Made by a program: the position numbers and the translations under genes. This document shows, one piece after another, positions 5,523 to 10,198 of a DNA stretch of 10,198 bases (position 1 is its first letter; every line of letters begins with the position of its first letter). Below the pieces are notes generated by a model. The model saw only the letters and a list, made by a program, of their open reading frames with translations. It was not told where the DNA came from and did no database searches. Location of the stretch: NCBI GenBank assembly GCA_018900995.1, contig JAHIFH010000024.1:1-10198 (forward strand), given 5' to 3'. The DNA comes from Patescibacteria group bacterium. GTDB lineage: Bacteria; Patescibacteriota; Microgenomatia; PFEM01; JAHIFH01.

Positions 5523-6560
5523 TCACGAAAGTTCTGCGAGAAGCGTTTTAACTTGATTTCTTGTAGATTCTGTCAGATATTTAGCGATTGATCTCTTTTG
5601 ATCAACTAGAAAGCTGTCGATAATAAGTCCTGCAATTGCTCTTTCTAACAAAGCCGCTTTTGCCAACCTTTTGTTCTTCGGCGACTTTTTCACCCACGGT
5701 AAATTGAATAGTTCAGACAACCAAATCTCCCGCTGTTCTTCTATTAGGGTGGGTTTGATTTCCTTAACATGGGCAAGCTCATACATAAACCAGTGGTATC
5801 CGAAGACGGCATCGCAAAAAGGGTATTTCCATTTCCAGAAAAGATTTGAAAAAAGCACCACCTCGCCATCTTGATAGGCAAGATCTTCAACAGAAAAATG
5901 GCCGTGGACAAATTCGAGAGACACTTTCTCATATATCTTTTCTAATAAACTAGCAGCTTGCTCAATAAGTTTTTTGTCTGTTGGCTTACGAAAAGGATGA
6001 CTGGGGTAGGCCCTTTTTGATGTCAGGATAGCCTTTTGGAGTTCCTCTTCCCATTTTATTTTTTTTGGTTTAGGTAACCATGGGTTCTTTGGTAAACAAT
6101 TTTTTCTGTACTCTTGATAATAGTCAAGGAATTTTTTAATATTCTGTCGTGACTGTAATTTTTTACTTTGGAGCACTTTTCTTCCAGTCACACATTCCAT
6201 AATCAGCGCCTCATAATGTTTTGCGTCATTCCAAGGGATAGTTGCCAAGAGATTTGGTGGCTTGATAATCTTGCTGCGGTTTTGGGCAGTGAACTGCTTA
6301 ATCATATAAATCTCACTTACCCCTGGTTTTACTCCTTGAATTTTTAAGACAGCGGGCTTGTTTTTGAAGGTGCCTCGGTAATGGACCGCTCCTATTTGGC
6401 TGGTTCCCCAATAGCTGCTGCGCCAAATAATTTTTTTAGGGGTGAAATCTGTTTGCGAGATGATATTTTTGAGAATCTCTTTTTCTCTCGTCGACATATC
6501 AGCGCCGGCTATAAAGGCTTGGTTAAGGCTGACTGCTTGAGATTTTTTAATATTTTTCAT
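5523..6560 (-). CDS. APH/choline-kinase-fold protein, probable pseudokinase
   Basis: Protein of 345 residues. It shows the layout of aminoglycoside-phosphotransferase-like kinases: a beta-strand lysine (AVLKI, K73), a helix-C glutamate candidate (E83), a hinge-like EALIMECVTGRKV (117-129) and a catalytic-loop equivalent HGHF (219-222). Active members have HGD there, an Asn five residues later, and an Asp in a D-W/F-E-type motif. Here those positions read His221, Asp226 and Ser238 (in VVLFSN), so both key aspartates are replaced. I therefore infer a pseudokinase or a binding protein, not an antibiotic-resistance enzyme. It stands head to head with an APH-fold gene that keeps the catalytic residues. 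ATG 6560 has no Shine-Dalgarno site; a weak TAAATT box (6575-6570) lies ten bases upstream. The fold assignment is moderate and the substrate unknown. Confidence 0.7.
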   Translation of the reverse strand: MKNIKKSQAVSLNQAFIAGADMSTREKEILKNIISQTDFTPKKIIWRSSYWGTSQIGAVHYRGTFKNKPAVLKIQGVKPGVSEIYMIKQFTAQNRSKIIKPPNLLATIPWNDAKHYEALIMECVTGRKVLQSKKLQSRQNIKKFLDYYQEYRKNCLPKNPWLPKPKKIKWEEELQKAILTSKRAYPSHPFRKPTDKKLIEQAASLLEKIYEKVSLEFVHGHFSVEDLAYQDGEVVLFSNLFWKWKYPFCDAVFGYHWFMYELAHVKEIKPTLIEEQREIWLSELFNLPWVKKSPKNKRLAKAALLERAIAGLIIDSFLVDQKRSIAKYLTESTRNQVKTLLAELS

Positions 6561-6602
6561 AAATGGTAAAATTTATCTACTTAACTTTAGCATATTGTGA
6601 AG
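6561..6602. promoter_or_regulatory. Divergent promoter region of the APH-fold pair
   Basis: About 40 bases separate the two starts. On plus, TAGCAT (6588-6593) would start transcription near 6600, just ahead of ATG 6603. On minus, TAAATT (6575-6570) ends ten bases before ATG 6560. No convincing -35 boxes or Shine-Dalgarno sites are seen. The two promoters must overlap, so expression of the two genes is probably linked or competitive. Confidence 0.35.
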
Positions 6603-7532
6603 ATGAAAAGGAAGAAATTTCCAAGACCAAAAGCGCGAAAAATTCCTTTGGATTTAGTCACTAATTTTATTGAAAAGAAGGGTTACGCCGTTATTAAAAT
6701 TAAGAGACCATGGAGACATATAGTGGCAGTTATCGAAAAAGATGGTCAGCAATTGTTTTTTAAGATGGCAACTACTATTAAAACGAGCAAAATGACGGAG
6801 AATGAGTACAACTGGAATGAACGGGTCGGTTCACAACTGCGTCCCAAGGCGCCTTTTTTGGTTCCCCGAAGTTATGAGCACGGTATTTTTCAAAAAAAAT
6901 TATTCTTTTTCATCAGCGCCTATTTTGGCAATCAAACACTGGCAGACAAGTATCCTCCCAATGCTAAAGAGTTAGACAAATGGATTCCCAAGATTGCTCA
7001 GGCGGCTTATCTTATTAGTCAGATTGATTGTCAACCGAAAGAAAAAGAGAAGGCTAAATTAGTTGGCGAATATTTAATCACTTCCGCTTCGGAGTGGGCG
7101 TCTCAAGTGAGCGTTGATGTTCAATCATTGCTAAGAATTATTAAAGACTCAAAGCAAAAGGTTAAAAAATGCTGGGCACACGGGGATTTTGTTCCTTGGC
7201 ATATGTATGACTTAGAGAGTGGAAAGTTTGGTTTGGTGGATGCTGAACATGGGGGCTGCGGTCTTCAATATTATGATGTCGCTTACTTTTATGTCAGAGT
7301 CAGACAAAGTTTGGGTGAAGAAAAAATGGCAAAGAATTTTCTAAAGGAATTTACAGATTTATTGCCAAAGAAAGAAAAATCCACTTTTTGGCGTGATTTA
7401 AAACCCATCTTAGCCCAAAGATTGATAGGGGATTTTTGGGGAACAGCGATTGGACCTAAGGCAAAAAAAGAAAAAGAATTGAGAAAATGTGAAGAATTTA
7501 AGAAAGATTTAATTAAAGATAAAATAATTTAA
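6603..7532 (+). CDS. APH/choline-kinase-fold phosphotransferase, catalytic residues kept
   Basis: Protein of about 309 residues from ATG 6603; GTG at 6597 would add two residues, which the numbering below includes. The kinase-like features are FFKMAT (K56), a glutamate-containing helix ENEYNWNERV (68-77), the catalytic loop AHGDFVPWHM with Asp197, and GLVDAEHGG with the metal-binding Asp215, followed by YYDVAYFY (Asp227). The usual Asn five residues after the catalytic Asp is His202, a deviation that may affect metal binding. The family phosphorylates small hydroxylated substrates such as aminoglycosides, choline, homoserine or sugars; nothing here identifies the substrate, and resistance should not be assumed. 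It is divergent from a related but catalytically degraded gene, suggesting a linked pair. The predicted transcription start lies only about three bases before the ATG. Confidence 0.75.
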   Translation: MKRKKFPRPKARKIPLDLVTNFIEKKGYAVIKIKRPWRHIVAVIEKDGQQLFFKMATTIKTSKMTENEYNWNERVGSQLRPKAPFLVPRSYEHGIFQKKLFFFISAYFGNQTLADKYPPNAKELDKWIPKIAQAAYLISQIDCQPKEKEKAKLVGEYLITSASEWASQVSVDVQSLLRIIKDSKQKVKKCWAHGDFVPWHMYDLESGKFGLVDAEHGGCGLQYYDVAYFYVRVRQSLGEEKMAKNFLKEFTDLLPKKEKSTFWRDLKPILAQRLIGDFWGTAIGPKAKKEKELRKCEEFKKDLIKDKII

Positions 7533-7565
7533 GCCATGAAATATTTCAGCGGTTTTGGAAATATG

Positions 7566-7599
7566 CTTTAACTCAGTACTCAAGCGCGAGTAGTTAAAG
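7566..7599. repeat. Bulged inverted repeat between convergent gene ends
   Basis: CTTTAACT (7566-7573) pairs with AGTTAAAG (7592-7599), and ACTC (7578-7581) with GAGT (7588-7591), leaving CAGT as a bulge and AAGCGC as the loop. It spans the stop of the 7580-8119 gene and may act on both strands as a weak terminator, but neither side has a T-run. A second 7-bp dyad, ATATTTC (7541-7547) with GAAATAT (7558-7564), lies next to it. Confidence 0.35.
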
Positions 7600-8119
7600 T
7601 TTCGAGTGGTTCGGCCGGCTGGAGGTTATTTATTACCCAATCAAAAGCTTTAAGGTCATCTAAGGTTGCTTCTCTTTGTTCTTGTTTTACAGGAATTCCA
7701 CCTATGCCTTCATGATAAAGATCGGTATAGGTATAAAAGGTAGGCAGTTTGCCTTCTTCAAAATGCAACTGGAAGACATCAACAATATCTTTATCTACTC
7801 GGGAATGGATTTGGACTGTGGTAAAGGCAGGATGTTGGATAATAATTTCTTTCTTTCGGATAAGACCTTTCTTTCTTGTTTCTTGCCAAGCGTCTCTATG
7901 GGTAATAACAACCCTAGATATTCCTTTCTCAAAAAGATGATTTAGAAGGTAAGTAGAGGGAGCGTCTTTTCTTTCTAAATATGGTGTGAGAGCATCATAA
8001 AAAGCACAATCATAGCCCGTAAGTTCTATCCCATCTTGTTCCAAGCAGTTTTTTGCCCTGGTAAAGATAGATTGAGCTAATTTTTCTTTGGCTTCACTTG
8101 GTTCTGTTTCCAACATCAT
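7580..8119 (-). CDS. Hypothetical soluble protein
   Basis: I do not recognise this 179-residue protein. It has no signal peptide or membrane segment. The N-terminal part is acidic and helical (EPSEAKEKLAQSIFTRAKN). Around residues 57-90 a helix, LLNHLFEKGISR, leads into VVITHRDAWQETRKKGL, which is reminiscent of the second motif of HAD-type phosphatases (hydrophobic strand then T/S). I cannot find the DxD first motif, so this is not a firm assignment. The last eight or so residues (EPLETLTTRA) lie in the hairpin-rich end region and may be recent. The start at 8119 or the adjacent ATG 8116 fits a strong promoter whose predicted start site lies at the ATG. Both neighbours on its strand have their own signals, so it is probably monocistronic. 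Confidence 0.7.
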   Translation of the reverse strand: MMLETEPSEAKEKLAQSIFTRAKNCLEQDGIELTGYDCAFYDALTPYLERKDAPSTYLLNHLFEKGISRVVITHRDAWQETRKKGLIRKKEIIIQHPAFTTVQIHSRVDKDIVDVFQLHFEEGKLPTFYTYTDLYHEGIGGIPVKQEQREATLDDLKAFDWVINNLQPAEPLETLTTRA

Positions 8120-8124
8120 ATCCT

Positions 8125-8153
8125 ATAATATCAATCTCAGCTTCAAAAAGCAA
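8125..8153 (-). promoter_or_regulatory. Promoter of the 7580-8119 gene, leaderless geometry
   Basis: On the minus strand TTGCTT (8153-8148), a 17-base spacer ending in TGA, and TATTAT (8130-8125) form a -35/extended -10 promoter. The first ATG begins six bases after the -10, where transcription itself should start. AGGA (8124-8121 with neighbours) is only one base from the first ATG, or four from the second, so a Shine-Dalgarno role is doubtful. Confidence 0.6.
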
Positions 8154-8165
8154 GCGGGGAGTGGT

Positions 8166-8185
8166 AAAATCGCGTTGGACGCGAT
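8166..8185 (-). terminator. Hairpin after the 8190-8639 gene, possible terminator
   Basis: On the minus strand ATCGCGT-CCA-ACGCGAT (8185-8169) is a perfect 7-bp stem followed by TTT (8168-8166), located five bases past the TAA of the membrane protein gene. The T-run is short, so termination may be partial. The stem is the same as that in the HU leader. Confidence 0.5.
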
Positions 8186-8189
8186 AAAG

Positions 8190-8639
8190 TTAGCTTATCT
8201 TGGCTTTGATTGGCTCTTTACAAAAGGAACAGTGGGTGCGGTTATAGGTAGAACTAAAGATTGAGTAATAAAGATTAAAAAAATTGATTAAGAAAATACT
8301 GGCTCCTAAGAGAATTAGAGGGATGCCGATAACCATGCCCCGCCAAACCAGAGCCTCTTTATACCATTGACCCACCTGGCTAAGGATAAGATATTTAATC
8401 ATGAGAAAATAAGGTAATTTGTTTGAGTAAATAATGGCTTTATCAAGCCAATCAGGCGGTGAGTAGGGTTGAATTACTTCGGCAGAAAGGAAAATGCCAA
8501 TTGCTGCTAAATAGGCGCTAAAAGGAACTAGAATTAGAGAGTGGAATATCCTGATTAAGACAACAACTAGCCAATGGAAAAAATTGTGTCGAGAGTCAGT
8601 CAAATAGAATTTGATATGATTGCCAAGGATAAGTTTCAC
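8190..8639 (-). CDS. Hypothetical membrane protein with C-terminal CxxC
   Basis: I do not recognise the family. The 149-residue protein, started at GTG 8639, has a long hydrophobic stretch (residues 22-53, enough for one or two helices) and another (103-128). Between them lies an amphipathic region with EVIQPYSPPDWLDKA. The C-terminus ends with THCSFCKEPIKAK, one CxxC pair (C137, C140) that resembles half of a zinc ribbon; a complete site would need a second pair from a partner or dimer. The start is supported by TATAGT (8651-8646) with TTGATG 16 bases upstream (8673-8668), which places the transcription start on the GTG. It is divergent from miaB with only 14 bases between the start codons. 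The gene ends just before a terminator-like hairpin. Confidence 0.7.
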   Translation of the reverse strand: MKLILGNHIKFYLTDSRHNFFHWLVVVLIRIFHSLILVPFSAYLAAIGIFLSAEVIQPYSPPDWLDKAIIYSNKLPYFLMIKYLILSQVGQWYKEALVWRGMVIGIPLILLGASIFLINFFNLYYSIFSSTYNRTHCSFCKEPIKAKIS

Positions 8640-8673
8640 AATTTAACTATAACATGAAGAAATTTTTCATCAA
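8620..8673. promoter_or_regulatory. Overlapping divergent promoters of miaB and the membrane gene
   Basis: Minus: TTGATG (8673-8668), 16 bases, TATAGT (8651-8646), with GTG 8639 seven bases after the box. Plus: TTGCCA (8620-8625), 16 bases, TTTAAC (8642-8647), with ATG 8654 seven bases after it; this plus-strand -10 is weak. Both promoters extend into the opposite gene's coding sequence. Neither gene has a Shine-Dalgarno site, so both mRNAs would be leaderless. Confidence 0.4.
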
Positions 8674-9700
8674 AACTTTCGGCTGCCAGATGAATGAAGC
8701 GGATAGCGAAAGATTGGCAGCAGTTTTTGAGAAAAAAGGCTATCAATTGGCTAAAAAAATTGGAGACGCGGATGTAATTATTATTAACACCTGTTCGGTC
8801 CGGGAATCGGCTGAAAATCGGGTCTTTGGTTTAATCAATAATTTAATCAAGAACAAACAACAAACAACAAACAACAAAGGTAAAAAACAGAAAATTATTC
8901 TTACTGGTTGTATGGTTGGGTCGGCAAAAGGAGAAAGGCGGCGCTATACCTTAACTCAACTCAAAAGAAAGCTACCTCAAGTTGATGAATTTAAAACGAT
9001 TGAGGAGCTGGTAGGTCAGGAGGAAGTTGCTCCTAAACGGAAAAAGACAACCAGTGCTTTTGTGCCTATTATGGAAGGTTGCGACCATTTTTGTTCTTAT
9101 TGCGTTGTTCCTTATGCTCGAGGGAGAGAAATCAGCCGACCATTTGATGAGCTTGTTTGTGAAGTTGAAGAGTTAGCAAAACGAGGTTATAAAGAAATTA
9201 CTTTGTTAGGACAAAATGTTAATTCCTATCGACCGAGTTTTGCCAAACTTCTTCGTCATCTTCATCAAATAAAGGGAATTAAAAAAATTTCTTTCATCAC
9301 TTCCAATCCTTGGGATTTGACGGATGAGATTATTGAGGCTATGAGTTTGCCAAATATTGACCGCTATCTTCATTTACCCGCTCAGTCAGGCGACAATCGA
9401 ATTCTCAAAAAAATGAATCGTCCTTATACAACACTTCAATATATTAAATTGGTAAAAAAAATCAGAAAAAAGATTCCGGACATCGAAATTGGCACGGATA
9501 TTATTGTTGGTTTTCCTGGTGAAACAAAAAAAGCTTTTGGGAATACCGTTGACTTATGTAAAAAAGTTGGCTTTGTCAAGGCCTACATCGCCAAATATTC
9601 ACCTCGTCCTGGCACGGCTGCCTTTAAATTTAAAGACAACGTTCCACCCGAAGAAAAGAAAAAAAGATGGAGGGTTTTGGAGGAACTGATTAATAAATAA
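8654..9700 (+). CDS. miaB: tRNA-2-methylthio-N6-isopentenyladenosine synthase MiaB, lacking TRAM domain
   Basis: Protein of 348 residues. MiaB is a radical-SAM enzyme with two iron-sulfur clusters that adds the 2-methylthio group to i6A37 of tRNAs reading U-starting codons. The N-terminal methylthiotransferase domain has its three cluster cysteines, C11 (FGCQMNEADSE), C47 (NTCSVRES) and C86 (LTGCM). The radical-SAM CxxxCxxC is CDHFCSYC (143-150), followed by PYARGRE. LLGQNVNSY (184-192) favours MiaB over MtaB or RimO. The protein ends at EELINK, exactly where the RNA-binding TRAM domain usually starts; normal length is about 430-470. No continuation is visible downstream before the convergent gene. 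A heptamer-repeat tract encodes KQQTTNNK (68-75) before C86. miaA, which makes its substrate i6A, starts about 340 bases downstream. Confidence 0.93.
   Translation: MKKFFIKTFGCQMNEADSERLAAVFEKKGYQLAKKIGDADVIIINTCSVRESAENRVFGLINNLIKNKQQTTNNKGKKQKIILTGCMVGSAKGERRRYTLTQLKRKLPQVDEFKTIEELVGQEEVAPKRKKTTSAFVPIMEGCDHFCSYCVVPYARGREISRPFDELVCEVEELAKRGYKEITLLGQNVNSYRPSFAKLLRHLHQIKGIKKISFITSNPWDLTDEIIEAMSLPNIDRYLHLPAQSGDNRILKKMNRPYTTLQYIKLVKKIRKKIPDIEIGTDIIVGFPGETKKAFGNTVDLCKKVGFVKAYIAKYSPRPGTAAFKFKDNVPPEEKKKRWRVLEELINK
8854..8878 (+). repeat. CAAACAA heptamer tandem repeat inside miaB
   Basis: Three perfect copies of CAAACAA (8854-8860, 8861-8867, 8868-8874) are followed by a partial CAAA. They encode the Q/T/N-rich run at residues 67-75. 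The unit length is not a multiple of three, so gain or loss of one copy would shift the miaB frame. Confidence 0.8.
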
Positions 9701-9706
9701 GACTCT

Positions 9707-9988
9707 TTATTTTGTTAATCCCTCGACTTCTTTTTTACCTTTTTCTAATTCTTTGGCTTGCTCTTTATCTAATTTCAATAGCATTGCCTGAAATTCTCCT
9801 ACATGGGTTTTTTCTTCTTTGGCAATGTCTAGGAGAATTTTCTTGATATTTCTGTTTGGAGTCATTGCCGCTAATTGTTCATAAAGACTGACTGCATCTA
9901 GCTCGGCAATTATTCCCACTCGAAGAATCTCCTTGTCTAAATCTTTCCCTTTTACTTTTTTAAGGTCAATGGGTATTTGTGAAAGCAT
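9707..9988 (-). CDS. Ferritin-like protein of encapsulin-cargo type
   Basis: Protein of 93 residues. Two predicted helices carry IIAELDAVSLYEQLA (26-40) and ILLDIAKEEKTHVGEF (51-66). The putative metal ligands E29, E59 and H62 have the same spacing as E32, E62 and H65 of encapsulated ferritin (EncFtn), as I recall that family. The tail, KELEKGKKEVEGLT, also resembles the ferritin-like segment found before or fused to encapsulin shells in thermophiles. Such half-ferritins dimerise to build the diiron ferroxidase site and oxidise Fe(II). No encapsulin gene is in the window, so it may act alone or with a shell encoded elsewhere. Expression signals are strong: TTGTTC-17-TATTAT with extended -10, and AAGGAGGTGA (10004-9995) six bases before the ATG. 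It sits between miaB (convergent) and miaA (divergent). Confidence 0.85.
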   Translation of the reverse strand: MLSQIPIDLKKVKGKDLDKEILRVGIIAELDAVSLYEQLAAMTPNRNIKKILLDIAKEEKTHVGEFQAMLLKLDKEQAKELEKGKKEVEGLTK

Positions 9989-9993
9989 TTCTC

Positions 9994-10052
9994 TTCACCT
10001 CCTTCTGGCTTTTTAGCTATAATATAATAGCACAGAGGTTAGATATGAACAA
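9994..10052. promoter_or_regulatory. Divergent promoters of the ferritin-like gene and miaA
   Basis: Minus: TTGTTC (10052-10047), 17 bases, TG-C-TATTAT (10032-10024), giving a leader of about 28 bases with a Shine-Dalgarno site. Plus: two overlapping TATAAT boxes (10018-10023 and 10023-10028), the first 18 bases after TTCACC (9994-9999); miaA then has AGAGGT (10034-10039) before ATG 10045. The -10 elements of both promoters overlap, so RNA polymerase cannot occupy both at once. Confidence 0.6.
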
Positions 10053-10198
10053 ACTCGTTGTTATTTGCGGACCAACGGCAACTGGGAAAACCGGTTTGGG
10101 TATTCGTTTAGCCAAAGAATTTGAAGGAGAGATAATTTCCGCAGATTCTCGCCAGGTTTATCGAGGGATGGATATTGGGACAGGTAAAGACCACCCAA
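10045..10198 (+). CDS. miaA: tRNA dimethylallyltransferase MiaA, N-terminal part (runs off window)
   Basis: From ATG 10045 the frame stays open to the window edge and encodes 51 residues. They begin MNKLVVICGPTATGKTGLG, with P-loop GPTATGKT, and continue with the family signature ISADSRQVYRGMDIGTGK. MiaA transfers a dimethylallyl group to N6 of adenosine-37 in tRNAs reading codons that begin with U, producing the substrate of MiaB, whose gene lies just upstream. AGAGGT (10034-10039) supplies the Shine-Dalgarno site. The rest of the protein is outside the window. Confidence 0.93.
   Translation, partial: MNKLVVICGPTATGKTGLGIRLAKEFEGEIISADSRQVYRGMDIGTGKDHP

Noticed and set aside
6381..6569. Small plus frame opposite the start of the pseudokinase-like gene
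   Set aside because: No motif and no ribosome binding site, and it lies wholly antisense to the kinase-fold gene.
5523..7532. Aminoglycoside resistance genes
   Set aside because: The APH fold alone does not indicate resistance. One protein lacks catalytic residues and the other shows no substrate-specific signature.

Overview
The window looks like a chromosomal stretch of a small-genome bacterium of the Candidate Phyla Radiation (Patescibacteria). This is inferred from compact AT-leaning DNA, short divergent house-keeping genes, many small hairpins between genes, trimmed versions of conserved proteins (RNase Y without its membrane anchor, MiaB without its TRAM domain), and a mixture of genes with strong Shine-Dalgarno sites and genes with none. 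TGA serves as a stop codon, so the code appears to be standard and the lineages that read TGA as glycine are unlikely. I cannot fix the lineage further.

Layout, left to right. Positions 1-99 hold the last codons of rpsI (ribosomal protein S9), followed closely by a secreted thioredoxin-like/CcdA-like membrane fusion (106-1281). Convergent to it, on the minus strand, are tRNA-Pro(GGG) (1631-1704) and, a few bases downstream, a cupin reading frame that has no ATG/GTG/TTG start (1278-1625). Next come recA (1798-2877), recX (2944-3570), rny for RNase Y (3794-5131) and an HU-type DNA-binding protein (5241-5513), all on plus. Between recX and rny lies a roughly 140-base leader that folds on paper into a nested, multi-helix RNA closed by a perfect 10-bp stem. 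Then comes a divergent pair of APH/choline-kinase-fold genes. One (6603-7532, plus) keeps the catalytic aspartates; the other (5523-6560, minus) has lost them and looks like a pseudokinase. Two minus-strand genes of unknown function follow (7580-8119 soluble, 8190-8639 membrane). Finally there are miaB (8654-9700, plus), a small encapsulin-associated-type ferritin-like protein (9707-9988, minus) and the first 51 codons of miaA (10045 onward).

Functional themes. recA/recX form a recombinase and its modulator. rny and HU have the strongest Shine-Dalgarno sites. MiaA and MiaB catalyse successive steps of ms2i6A37 tRNA modification, and here flank the ferritin-like gene. Several promoters can be read directly: HU (TTGACA-17-TATCCT), the 7580-8119 gene (TTGCTT-17-TATTAT, extended -10) and the ferritin-like gene (TTGTTC-17-TATTAT, extended -10). 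For about half the genes the predicted transcription start falls on or within a few bases of the start codon, which suggests leaderless mRNAs.

The most notable items are the rny leader RNA, the family of 3-base-loop palindromes recurring between genes, the start-less cupin abutting a tRNA, and the kinase/pseudokinase pair. No mobile element, CRISPR array or prophage is visible.
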